Source of the DNA: Ampullaceana balthica
Lineage: Eukaryota; Mollusca; Gastropoda; Lymnaeidae
Length of the DNA stretch: 64,000 nt
NCBI GenBank assembly: GCA_944989445.1
Contig: CALYLW010000336.1
Location: 186,705-250,704 of the forward strand
Direction: 5' to 3'
Position 1 is the first letter of the stretch. Each line of letters begins with the position of its first letter. Made by a program: the position numbers and the translations under genes. The notes under the pieces are model-generated. The model saw only the letters and a program-made list of their open reading frames with translations, was not told the origin of the DNA and searched no databases. Positions 29,400 to 40,208 of this stretch are shown here, piece after piece.

Positions 29400-30012
29400 T
29401 ACAAAATACACAAACAAATTGTTCAATGAAACCAATAAATTTGAGCTTTATTTTAAACTAACACGACAATAGACGTTTCGGCTACTGCCTTCATCAGTAC
29501 AATACGTAATATATTTACTTACATATATTTAAATTCTTAAAACATATTATATCATAAAATAATTTAAAATATTTATGTAAAATAAAAAAAAAGGAAAAGC
29601 AAAAACAAACAAGAACACAGGATATAGGAAAAAAGGAGGAAATATCTAAAGTTACAGTGAAAACCATAACGGGAAAAACGATTCTACAGTTAGGTAAAAT
29701 TATGAATTTGGTTAATTCCATTTGGCGCCAACGTGCCAAATCGTTTTAAAAGTCTATTTTCCATGTGGATCCTATCATGGGTATTGCTTGCATATAAAAT
29801 ACCAGTAACTGCAATATATGTAATACCGTCATGGTAAACTCTGTTAACATGTTTAGATACAGGACATTGAGCTTGTTTATCTATATTATACAGGTGTTCT
29901 CGAAACCGATCTCCAAGACGACGAACTGTCTCACCCACGTAAATTTTATTAAACCTCTTGCAAAGACTTGCATAAATCACGTTGCGACTTGTGCAAGTGA
30001 ATCCATTTTTAA
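29400..30012 (-). pseudogene. Penelope-like element, GIY-YIG end and 3' region
   Basis: On the minus strand, from about 30009, the frame reads GFTCTSRNVIYASLCKRFNK, IYVGETVRRLGDRFREHL and later MENRLLKRFGTLAPNGINQ. These are the hallmarks of the GIY-YIG endonuclease at the C-terminus of Penelope-like retroelements (the YVGET block with Arg 8 residues on, a distal Glu in MENRLL). A stop ends it at 29690. A 3' untranslated region of about 290 bp follows, with a hammerhead-like core at 29462-29515. The preceding part of the protein is at 32504-32870. Confidence 0.85.
29462..29515 (-). ncRNA. Hammerhead-ribozyme-like motif in Penelope 3' region
   Basis: The minus strand reads CTGATGA (29491-29497), a short stem-loop GGCAGTAGCC, then GAAACGTC ending at 29472. 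This is the conserved hammerhead core, with stem III reduced to the self-complementary ACGT, as in dimer-type hammerheads. The base before CTGATGA and those after GTC can form a weak stem I (A-U, U-A, G-U, then mismatches). Hammerhead motifs are known from Penelope-like elements. Activity is not shown. Confidence 0.5.
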
Positions 30013-30475
30013 ATCCCTTATATTAACTTTGCGGCCGTCTCGTCATCTCTGTCTTAGGCGGGCGGGCGGAAAAACAAAAGTAAAAAATGACCCACTTACC
30101 GTGATGCGATCGAGCTGACATTCGGCACACGGGCCCGTCTGACCTAACAATGCATCGTATCAAAATTTCAGATCGATCGATCGTACCGTAATTAAATTAA
30201 TGCATTTTTAGTTTATCCTTATATGAGGTATGTAATTCAAATTCACGGTTTGTTATTGTTTTTTTGCCACGTGAGAGTTTGAGTTGATGCTTTGACGCGA
30301 CCCATCGACGTACCCGCGTGCTTTTGTTTACATTTTACGTGTCATGCTGAGCTCAGCCCCCCCCCCTAGGGTTATGAAGCAAAGTTGAGTTAAGAGTTTG
30401 AAAATAAAAAATAATGTTAGTTATGTCTCATATATAAGGGATTTATAGTCAAAAACTTTGTTTTTACGGGTTTGT
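30013..30475. repeat. R1 copy 2, inverted relative to copy 1
   Basis: It begins AAATCCCTTATATTAAC at about 30013 and ends ATATATAAGGGATTTATAG near 30447, followed by the CAAAAACTTTGTTTTTACGG palindrome. The interior matches 1-560 in reverse complement, including a C-rich tract near 30357 matching the G tract at 131-178. Its left end abuts Penelope coding sequence. Confidence 0.75.
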
Positions 30476-30480
30476 TTTTT

Positions 30481-31012
30481 AAATCCCTTATATTAACTTC
30501 ACCGCCGTCTCGTCATCTCTCTCTGTCTTGGGCCGGTGGGCGGGCGGAAAAACAATAATTCAAAAATGACCCACTTCCCGTGATCCGATCGAGCTGAAAT
30601 TTGGCACACGGACCCGTCTCACCTAACAATGAAACGTATCAAAATTTCAGATCGATCGAACGTACTCTAATTAAATTAATGCATTTTTAGTTTATCCTTA
30701 TATGACGTATGTAATTCAAATTCACTGTTTGTTATTGTTTTTTTTAACCACGTGAAAGTTTGAGTTGACGCGATCCATCGACGTACCCGCGTGCTTTTGT
30801 TTACATTTTACGTGTCACGCTGAGCTCGTTCAAGCGAATCGGTGATCAGACTTTTCCCCCTCTCCCACCCCCCCCCCAGGGTTATGAAGCAAAGTAGAGT
30901 TAAGACAGATTCAGTCTGTAAATGTTTGTAGAGTTTGAAAATAATCAATACTGTTAGTTATGTCTCATATATAAGTGATTTATAGTCAAAACCTTTGTTT
31001 TTACGGGTTTGT
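30481..31012. repeat. R1 copy 3, in tandem with copy 2
   Basis: Same orientation as copy 2 and starting directly after its TTTGTTTTTT end. The start is AAATCCCTTATATTAACTTC and the right end ATATATAAGTGATTT has one mismatch. The copies are close to each other, with indels of 20-60 bp. Confidence 0.75.
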
Positions 31013-32503
31013 TTTATTTACACGCTTTTATTTAAGTCACAATGTTTGTATGTTGTATCCATCCACCCTTCCTTCAAATCTTGAAACGTAAAATTAAACC
31101 ACTCCTGATGGTCCTGGAGATCTAAAATTTTTACCACAGATAGATCTTGGATGACAATGCATTGTATCAAAATTTCAGATCGATCGAATGTACCGTATTG
31201 AAATTATTGCATTTTTAGTTTATCTATAGTCTATATATAAGCATCGGTACCCGTCTGCTTTGTTGACATCCATGAGTTCACCGCGTAAACATATCACCGT
31301 GGTATAAAACATTGGGCGGGCACTTATGAGGTGTTTGGTATAAAAAAAATAGTGGTAAAAAAGATGTTTGGGCTTCAGACGTGAATTTTGAAGAGTTTTT
31401 ATTATAAGTTTTAAAAAATAGCTGTAAAAACAAAGTTTTTGACTATAAATCCCTTATATATCAGACATAACTAAATGTAGTTATTATGTTAAAAGCGTGT
31501 CCTTTTAAAAAAAAAGATTTTTAAATATTACACGCTTTTATTAGAATGTATAGTCGTCTGCTAGAGTTGACCTCCACGGCTCACTGGTTTCACTCCAGCC
31601 CTGGTTTACCGAATTCCCGTATTTACATCAAGGGCAGAGGAGATCAGCGCGTTTCAGTCTGTAAATGTTTGTAAATAAAAGCGTGTCCCTTTTAAAAAAG
31701 TTTTTTTTTACATTTTACTTATTATTACACGCTTGTATTTAAGTCACAATGTTTGTATGTTGTATGCATCCAACCTTCCTTCAAATCTTGTCACGTAAAA
31801 TTTAATCACTTCTGATGGTCCTAGAGATCTCAAAATTTTACCACAGATAGATCTTGGATGACAATGCATTGTATCAAAATTTCAGATCGATTGAATGTAC
31901 CGTAATTAAATTAATCAATTTTTAGTTTATCTCTATTTATCATTATTTTTAGAATGTATAGTCGTCTGCTAGAGTTGACCTCCACGGCTCGCTGGTTTCA
32001 CTCCAGCCCTGGTTTACCGAATTCCCGTGTTTACATCAAGGTCAGAGGAGATCAGCGCGTTTCAGTCTGTAAATGTTTGTAAATAAAAGCGTGTCCTTTT
32101 TAAAAAAAGTTGTTTTTTTACATTTTACTTATTTAGAATGTATAGTCGTCTGCTAGAGTTGACCTCCACGGCTCACTAGTTTCACTCCAGCCCTGGTTTA
32201 CCGAATTCCCGTGTTTACATCAAGGTCAGAGGAGATCAGCGCGTTTCAGACTGTAAATGTTTGTAAATAAAAGCGTGTCCTTTTTAAAAAAAGTTGTTTT
32301 TTTACATTTTACTTATTTAGAATGTATAGTCGTCTGCTAGAGTTGACCTCCACGGCTCACTAGTTTCACTCCAGCCCTGGTTTACCGAATTCCCGTGTTT
32401 ACATCAAGGTCAGAGGAGATCAGCGCGTTTCAGTCTGTAAATGTTTGTAAATAAAAGCGTGTCCTTTTTTAAAAAAAGGATTTTTTTACATTTTACTTAT
32501 TAT
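31013..32503. repeat. R2 repeat cluster with a 184-bp triplication
   Basis: Several R2 blocks lie side by side. Boundaries read ACACGCTTTTATTTAAGTCA or AATAAAAGCGTGTCC, which are inverted versions of each other. A 184-bp unit starting AGAATGTATAGTCGTCTGCT occurs three times in exact tandem (31951, 32135, 32319), and once more, separately, at 31552. The unit also occurs singly near 5815. No coding sequence. The cluster ends at Penelope coding sequence near 32504. Confidence 0.8.
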
Positions 32504-32870
32504 TATGAAGTTTTCAAGAAGGAAAGAAATCTTGTTTATTTCAATCACATATGGACAAGTATTGCAACTGTTACGGTTGCAACCCTTTGTTCCAATATGT
32601 GCTTTCATTGTGGGAAGGTGACTTCTTACAAGTATATATCTGAGGCTTCTAACTCTCCGGAAAGCAAAAAGAGGAGGTTTTTTGAAGACCTGCTGAGTTA
32701 GAGGGTCAGCCATGAGGATTGGTCGGTTTTTGAGAATCACCTGGCGGGCTTTAAAATTATGGGGATGAAAAGTTAAAATTCTATAACTGAAGGGGCAACA
32801 AAGGATTGGTTGATCATTTAAGCCCAATTAATCACCCAAGAAGTTAACTACCGTTTCTCGATGCAGGTTA
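32504..32870 (-). pseudogene. Penelope-like element, RT thumb/linker part
   Basis: On the minus strand the frame reads FHPHNFKARQVILKNRPIL, KKPPLFAFRRVRSLRYILV, RSHLP and CNRNSCNTCPYV. This is the linker between the reverse transcriptase and the GIY-YIG domain of Penelope-like elements, with its Cys-rich CxxxxCxxC motif and the PxLxAFRRxxxLRxxLVRS block. The protein breaks off at LLENF, about where it should continue into the segment at 30012, so the two parts were one element before R1/R2 repeats entered. The reverse-transcriptase core is not present upstream. Confidence 0.82.
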
Positions 32871-33660
32871 TGGTCCATGATCTACTTTGCGATACGCGAC
32901 TGGAGTTGTAATCTCTCCATAGGAATAGGAAGCAGGTTCAGATGTCAACTCTGTGTTTTAAGTTCGACTTTCAAGACTGCTAGCTACCATTATCAAGTTA
33001 TAAAGGTATATATTTGTAAATGATTTATGATAAATTTTCAATTAAACGGAATATGTTTAATAATTTTTCTTTTATTTCTTACTCATTTTTAAAGATTTTT
33101 AGAAATATTTTATTTCTTTCAATGACAGCTTTAATATTTCGTAAATGTGTCAACTGGTTGGAAACTATTAAGTACAAGTAAAAGACGGTAGTATGTTCAC
33201 GATGAAGACCAAAAAATGTAGAGCTATTTCATTCATTGACCTCTAAGTAATAATACAGTAAAAATTTGGTAGAATTTGAATGAGATAATTTGTAGCTTGA
33301 TTTTTTTAAAAAATCAAAACATAAAGATGTTTAGTCAAATGACTTTATCAACAGGTGAAACAAGATTGTCTGGAGCACTCCGAGCAATTAATTCAATGAC
33401 TCATAGATCTGCCGAAAAGACTCAAGAAACAACGAATGTGTTGTCAAGAAGCCTTCATAAGTCAGAAAAAAATCAAGCAAAAATAAGTTTTAAATTTAAT
33501 AACTGAGCTGCTTTGTAGACCCCAAGCAGATATTAATCAGGGTTATAAGTTATAGAAAAAAGCTAGACCAAACGAGAATGAAGCACATAAATAGGGATGG
33601 GATGGACACTGGACAAATTTAAGTTGACTCTATTTATTTAAAAACCTTCTATATACTTTT
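32871..33660. other. No supported gene
   Basis: AT-rich. One ORF (33276-33506, 76 codons) has ordinary composition, but no motif, splice context or neighbour supports it as a gene. The first 130 bp may be decayed Penelope sequence. Confidence 0.4.
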
Positions 33661-33663
33661 TAT

Positions 33664-34120
33664 GGAAACATGACTATCTCTATACATAACTATCTCTATA
33701 CATGACTATCTCTATACATGACTATCTCTATACATGACTATCTCTATACATGACTATCTCTATACATGACTATCTCTATACATGACTATCTCTATACATG
33801 ACTATCTCTATACATGACTATCTCTATACATGACTATCTCTATACATGACTATCTCTATACATGACTATCTCTATACATGACTATCTCTATACATGACTA
33901 TCCCTATACATGACTATCCCTATACATGACTATCCCTATACATGACTATCCCTATACATGACTATCCCTATACATGACTATCCCTATACATGACTATCTC
34001 TATACATGACTATCTCTATACATGACTATCTCTATACATGACTATCTCTATACATGACTATCTCTATACATGACTATCTCTATACATGACTATCTCTATA
34101 CATGACTATCTCTATACAAA
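33664..34120. repeat. 16-bp satellite (TATCTCTATACATGAC), about 28 copies
   Basis: Nearly perfect 16-bp units. Six adjacent copies in the middle (about 33897-33992) carry the same T-to-C change (TATCCC), while units on both sides are identical to each other. This shows recent spread of one variant by local copying. One early unit has CATAAC instead of CATGAC. Confidence 0.98.
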
Positions 34121-34259
34121 AAAGTGGGTTCATTTTTTTTGTTGCTTTCTTATTTTTAAATGCTGTTCCTGTTAATTATTTTAAAATTAACTTTTTTTAA
34201 CACTGCTCTAAAATTATCATTGTCTATTATAAGTAACGAAAAGTCTTTTGTGCAGAAAT

Positions 34260-34551
34260 ATTTATCTTATCTTATTTATACAGACGCTCCTTCTATGCAG
34301 AAGATAGTTACGTCCACAGACCATGACAGATGATCTGTTGGCAAGTGATGCAGCATTCACAGGCCACGGCTTTGTGGGTTCCACGCATTACCCAGCCGCC
34401 TAACTACATGTAGTGTTACGTACCCATTCGGAGCGGGATGACTCAGGGACGCCCTAGGCCCCAAGCAGGCCCTTGCCTTCACACGGATTCGAACCCGTGA
34501 CCATCGGTATGACAGTCCAGTGCGCTGCCACTCGACCACCGCAGTTGGTTT
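34260..34551 (-). mobile_element. tRNA-derived SINE with LINE-like 3' tail
   Basis: On the minus strand the element begins with a tRNA-like head: A box TGGTCGAGTGG near 34535 and B box GGTTCGAATCC near 34490. The body contains GGGCCTAGGGCGTCCCTGAG and TGGGTAATGCGTGGAACCC. The 3' end reads CTTCTGCATAGAAGGAGCGT followed by CTGTATAAATAAGATAAG, which is the 3' end of the LINE at 56.9-59.5 kb. A second SINE with the same head and body but another tail is at 51772-52156. Confidence 0.85.
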
Positions 34552-34619
34552 AATTCCAAAGTTACAGAATTTTATTAATTTTAATAAAAACAATTTTAAA
34601 TTTATAGACATACTCTTTC

Positions 34620-37600
34620 ACAAATTTTACTTACTTAGAGCGACCAATTTGAAGATTTAAATTAATTATTTCCCAGGTGGATTTGTATTAATAGATTAAA
34701 GATATTATTTATCATAAGTAATTACAAATGCTCATAGCCTTGGTAACTATATGTATATTTTATTAAGAAATTCTTGAAAACTTTGGTTGGTCTGTAAAGT
34801 AAAACTTTGGCTTATGGTTGTCAAACTTAAATATTAATTTAAACATACAATTTAATGAGCCATAATAAATATGAATTTTTATTAAATGAGATATGTTTGT
34901 AATGTTTACTTTTATTTTTATTCATGTAACTCTAATGTCAATGGCAGAATTTTTTTGGATTGCTTTTGCATTATTTGAATAATTTATATAGGTGAAAGCA
35001 GTTACGTTCTCATGATTTAAATGCACATTAGTATATTTATTGAGTGTTTCTGTTGAATTACATGCCTATGAAGGTTTTAATGAGTGGTTCTAAAAATATG
35101 TTTGTATATGACAACATGAGGTAGAAGTAGAACAAAACAAGTATCATTCAATTTAATTTTTTATTATTATATTTTTTATCTCAGAGCCTGAATTAATTAT
35201 ATTTAAAAATATGATTTTAATCAAATTCGTAAGAATTGCCAGTGGAGGCAACATCGGCATAGACGACAGTGTGGTTGGAAGGTTGTTTTCAGGGGTACTA
35301 CAACGCCAAATGGTCATTTTTGCTGGGTTTTTTTTTGACGAGCATAACAGAAAAACCTCCGGATTATTTTTAAATAAAATGTGTTTATCCGTTCTACTTT
35401 GTCAACAACCCAGGCAATGGCCTCTCTGCAGTTGGACTTCCACTTGATCTTCATATGTGTCAGTCTTGACACAAGAGTGGCTCAAATGATTGGCCTGGTC
35501 TCAGAGGAGATCCTAAAAATTCTCTAAAATGTACTCAACATTACAAACATTTTTGATAAAGAGAATGACTATTAAAAAAGAACAACAAAAGTTTGCCAGA
35601 AAAGTATCAACATTTGTAAACATCTACTAGTCGAAACATGAACTTAATGAAGTCAATGATACTGGAGATGATTCACATAGGAACCAATGAAAATGAAAGC
35701 ATGTTTTGATATTTGATATACTAAAATTTCTCTAAAAAGTGCTCAACGTTACCTACAATTTTTATAAAGAGAATAGACCATTAAAAAAGAACAACACAAA
35801 AGTTTGCCAGAAGTTTCAATATTTGTGGAAACATGAACTTGATGAAGTCAATGATACCTGAAATGATTTACAAACTTATAGTCAACAAATGCTTTGCAGA
35901 GGCTACTCACAGAGGAACCAATGAAAATGAAAGGATGTTTTGATATATTTGACTATACTAAAATTTCATGTTCATCATCTTTGTTGCACTATTTAATCTA
36001 ACTCAAGGCGACAGTGACCCACACCAGGGAAAGTTGTGGCTCATTTATTTTTCAAGTTGTCTAGGTTACATATTACCTAACACGAAGATTAAAACACGAG
36101 TACCACCCGCAATACCGAATCAACAATGAGTGTTTATGTGACACTTCCAAGCACTGCTTCAATCAATTTATTTCAAAACAACCTGGCCGGGCGCTTTTTT
36201 TCCTTAAACTACAGTAAACGATCAATGTGAGTTTACATTCTGAGAATGGTTTTGTTGTGATCCTTTTTACAAAATGTTAATAAAACATGCAAGAAGATGA
36301 AATGTGGATCTATTACTAGCCACAAAGAAACAAAAGAGAAGCTTAAACATTTATAGTTCATTCTGGTATGTACAGATCACACAAATGTCCACAAAAAAAA
36401 ATTACTGAAAAGTTACAGAATTATTTCACATTTTATAGCTGATTCTGATATATATTTCTAAAATTTTGGTTCTGAAGCACTAAAACTTTAATAAAATTGT
36501 CATCTAAATCCATTTATTAATTTATGAATCATCTATAATTATGTTATGTTCACTTAAATAAAATCCATGAATTTTAATGGACATGCAGTTTCTTGGCTGT
36601 ATTAAATGAGATATATATAAATATTTCTGCCCACAAATATTTCTCATGTTAGGAATCTTTTCCTTTCATTGTGTGAGACATCTGGAAAAAAAATGTTCTT
36701 TTTAAATTGTTTTTGAAAAAATCAGCTACAATAACAATTAACATATACACTATTTTTAAAACTGAGCATTGGTAAATGAAATCTTAGTTAAAAAACAAAT
36801 CATATAGAGAAATACAGGCACAGAACACAATTTTCCCACAGACATACTTCCAGCTAACATACATAATCTCCTGTTTCCCAGCATTAGTTACTCATACTCG
36901 TTTACAGTTACAGACATAACTAGACATGTTGAAAAACATTTGAGATAATTTAAAGTCATCACAGGGGAAAATGTAATTATAACAAGGCAGAATAATAATT
37001 TTGAAAATGTTTTTTCTGTAACTTTGGAATTAAACCAAAACAAGCAACTAGCAGGGATTCATATCAAGAATATAATTATCTTACAAGTAAACAGCAACCC
37101 TTCTGTTCACTAATAAAATATTTTTGTTCATACTGGTACTTTTGTCTGCACAGTAACAGCACCTAAATTGTTGTTACATTGAAATGTCAGTTGAAGTTAT
37201 AACTAGTTCAATATTTTCATTTTTATTATTTACAAATGAGCAAAACAATTCATATCAGTACACATTTGTATTAGTTTTTAAATATTTCTAAGATTTATAT
37301 AATTTTACTTAAGCGTAGGTTAATGGTAATTTAAACCACATGGAACAGACTCTTAGTACCACAACGCACTAGCACAAAAGATAGAACACTACAATACAAG
37401 TATCGACTTGTAGTTCTAAGATACACAAGTAAAAGAAAAAACTACAAGCCTTGGAAAAGTATTTTTCTAAATATTTGTTACTCCTCGTAATGACAAGTTT
37501 AGAGTTCGGACAACTTAAAACAACTTCATATTCATATCTTTGTTGAGATTTCCAAGTATCTCTACTCACTAGCTCAACATATTGTGGCTAGCAAGGGAGG

Positions 37601-37670
37601 AGATATAACATCTACTTTTAACATGTTTTTTGCTCTGGTAGTGTCAATTTAATTGGTATTTATAAACATT
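34620..37670. other. No gene seen; contains a tandem duplication
   Basis: AT-rich sequence with no recognised domain. The ORF at 35211-35447 has no support. The only structure is the duplication at 35515-35945, listed separately. Confidence 0.45.
35515..35945. repeat. Tandem duplication of about 212 bp
   Basis: AAAATTCTCTAAAATGTACT at 35516 and AAAATTTCTCTAAAAAGTGC at 35727 start two copies. Both contain AACAAAAGTTTGCCAGA-like and ATGAACTTRATGAAGTCAAT stretches and end with GGAACCAATGAAAATGAAAG followed by a TGTTTTGATAT run. The second copy has about 35 extra bases. Non-coding. Confidence 0.85.
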
Positions 37671-37680
37671 TACTTATAAT

Positions 37681-38456
37681 GAGTAGGGCTGAGAAAATTA
37701 ATGATTAATTTCTTGATTAATTGTTAAATTTTTTAACGGTTTAATTATTTTTCAACGATTAATCGACCCAACACTTACAAATTATTGGAAGTCAAAAAGT
37801 AACAAAAAATATATATTAATAAATAGTGGCCGATAAATAATAACAAATTTCTTGAAGGTTACACAAACATTTTGGTTTTAAACTACTGACTGACGGGAAT
37901 GTTCAAAATGTTGATAAAGTTTGCCTACTATGGTTCTAACACTTCGCCTACTTATCAAACCAAATTAAAAGCGTATAAAGTTAGTGGCATTAATGTAGTC
38001 TGATTCAGAGACAGAAAATGACGTCAACTCTTCTGATGAATTACTGTTACCAAATGGAGATGAAAGTTCCTGAATCCATTTAACCTCTACAATGGTGGCA
38101 ACTTAATGAACACAGATATCCGATAATGGCATTCCTTTCCAAAACTGTTTTGTGCATACCAGTTACTTCAGTTCCTTTTGAATGATTGTTCAGCTCGGCT
38201 GGTTATATTGTCAATTAGACCCACTCATCACTTGAACCAAATAATTTCAACACACTCGTCTTGTTGCGTAGTTGGGTAAAAGATGACATATAAAGGAGAC
38301 ATCCCAGTGTCATTTAGATTTTCAACAAGAACGTTTAATAAGTGTTACTTATTACATAAATTAATTTTTTTTTCTTTAATTGAAATTAATGATTAATTAA
38401 TCGTTAATTTTTCAAAAGTTAACGATTAAATTTTAATCGTTAACAGCCCAGCCCTA
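37681..38456. mobile_element. hAT MITE with 8-bp target duplication
   Basis: Left end GAGTAGGGCTGAG, right end CAGCCCAGCCCTA, with ATTAATTAATCG-rich subterminal sequence as in the 6783-7609 element. CTTATAAT (37673-37680) and CTTATAAC (38457-38464) are an 8-bp duplication with one later change. No coding remains. Confidence 0.85.
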
Positions 38457-38481
38457 CTTATAACGTAAATAATTTTACTTT

Positions 38482-38563
38482 GATCAAAACCTGGCAATAA
38501 AATATTTTGACATTTATCAAAATCTGGAAATAAAATAATTTTACATTTATCAAAACCTGGCAA
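38482..38563. repeat. 33-bp repeat, 2.5 copies
   Basis: ATCAAAACCTGGCAATAAAA starts the first unit, and two diverged units follow directly outside the hAT MITE. Confidence 0.8.
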
Positions 38564-40060
38564 TCAGCATTAAAAGAAGTTCTCTCTGTTCCCAAGACAC
38601 ACACTAAAACTAAAACATACAGTGGACCGTCATCTCTTTTTGTGGTATGAAATAATGGAATTCTGCTTATTACACATTTGAAACATGGCTACCATTGAGG
38701 CCTTCAAACTGAAATTAAAACTCATCATTCAAATTATTATTTTTCTGAATATCATTTATGTCACTAAAAATACCAATAAAGCCCAAATATGCTGCCTTGT
38801 CAGAATAATGTTATATTTCGTTAATTTAGGAATTTTTTGCATTTAAAGTATATTAATGTGAAGTGGTGTAAGCCCAGCCCCAGGCTGAAGTTACAGCTAC
38901 TTCTCATATTATTATTATTGTGATAACTAATACTTAACACACACAAAATTAGAAAATAAATATTATCAATACAAAAATTCATATTTATGGAAAAAAGAAA
39001 ACAGTACATGTGATAATTAAAAAAATATGTAGGTTTAATTCTTTTGGAATGAATAATAAGTGTGCAAGCATACTCCATGCATTTTAGGGTAACAAAATAG
39101 TAACAAAGTTAAAATAATTTTCAAGATCAAATGCCCACACTTAAAATGAAAATTAAAATATTTTAGAAACTATTATTTTGCAAATAGTACTTGAAAAAAA
39201 ACAACAATAAAGCAACTACATATATTTTTTTTTATATACACATTGGTAAGCTTAAATAATTCAAGATTATACAATTATAGCTAATGCATCTTTGTATACA
39301 TTAAAAGCAGATAAATCTATAAATGTATATACTGTGGTACACTACTTTTCAATTTTAGTGTTTTGGAAAAAAGAGTTTTACAAAATTGTGTGAAGTTTAT
39401 AGTATAATATATAGTAATGACAATGCAGGTGTTATGCACTAATGGCAATTCAATTATATATAACAGAAAACTATAAGAAAAGAAAAATGATGGAAGAAAA
39501 CAGTGTCAGCCAACACTGATTACAGCAGAAGTATTGGTAAAAAATATGTTTGTATATTTTAAGATCTAGATTGTAGTCCAAACTTGAACTTCACTGCTAT
39601 GTAGGATTGCAATGAACACACATGCCTGAAAAAAGTTGTTTTTTGCTGTTGGTGAGGTTGAGATTATTTCACAACTAAATAGTCCACTCATGTGCAGAAA
39701 CTTAAAGGCTTCAACAAAAGATGTTTAACACTATTTCAGATGTGTAAGTATGTACTCCAAGCAAAACACATCTTCACTAGTAAGGACATGTGTGTGAAAG
39801 AGAAATGGAAAATGTTGGTGGAAGAAGCAAGACTTATTGGATGTCTGTTTTTTTGGGGGGCTTTTTTTGTGTGCAAAATAAACGTGAAGGAAGTCACTTA
39901 GAATTTAAAAACTCAAAGATATGAATCATCTTATCTGGAAAACAATTTATAAGGAGGAGACAGAGAAATGTTCTATTGTACAGTTTTCACATGAATGCTT
40001 TTTTTTATTTGTTTTTAAAAAAAGTGAAGCAAGAAATTAAAAAATCCAATGCTGAAGAAA
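38564..40060. other. No gene seen; downstream flank of the zinc-finger gene
   Basis: AT-rich. The part next to the zinc-finger gene is probably its 3' untranslated region, since an AATAAA on the minus strand occurs near 40003-40008. Short plus-strand ORFs have no recognisable content. Confidence 0.4.
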
Positions 40061-40063
40061 TGT

Positions 40064-40208
40064 AACATTTGTAAGGTTATTTTGCTGCTGTATATATTCT
40101 TTTGTAAATAGTTGAACTATAATTTATTGAAAAAGCAGAAGAACAAATGTCACATTTGTAAAGTTTCTCTCCTGTATTTGATATATTGTGAGACAAGGAG
40201 GTATATGC
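40064..40208 (-). pseudogene. Decayed fingers downstream of the zinc-finger stop
   Basis: In the same frame after the stop, the sequence continues AYTSLS, then NTGEKLYKCDICSSAF and STIYKRIYTAAK before another stop. These are the rest of finger 23 and a whole finger 24 in which both zinc-binding His became Tyr. The gene therefore once encoded at least 24 finger units. Confidence 0.8.

Noticed and set aside
33276..33506. 76-codon ORF between the Penelope remnant and the satellite
   Set aside because: No domain, no splice context and no repeat of the pattern. Length is within chance in AT-rich DNA.
33664..34120. CRISPR array
   Set aside because: Contiguous 16-bp units without spacers, in a eukaryotic context. 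It is a simple satellite. The same holds for the arrays at 17960, 21493 and 22401.
35211..35447. 78-codon ORF as a gene or exon
   Set aside because: No motif, and its composition is that of random low-complexity sequence.
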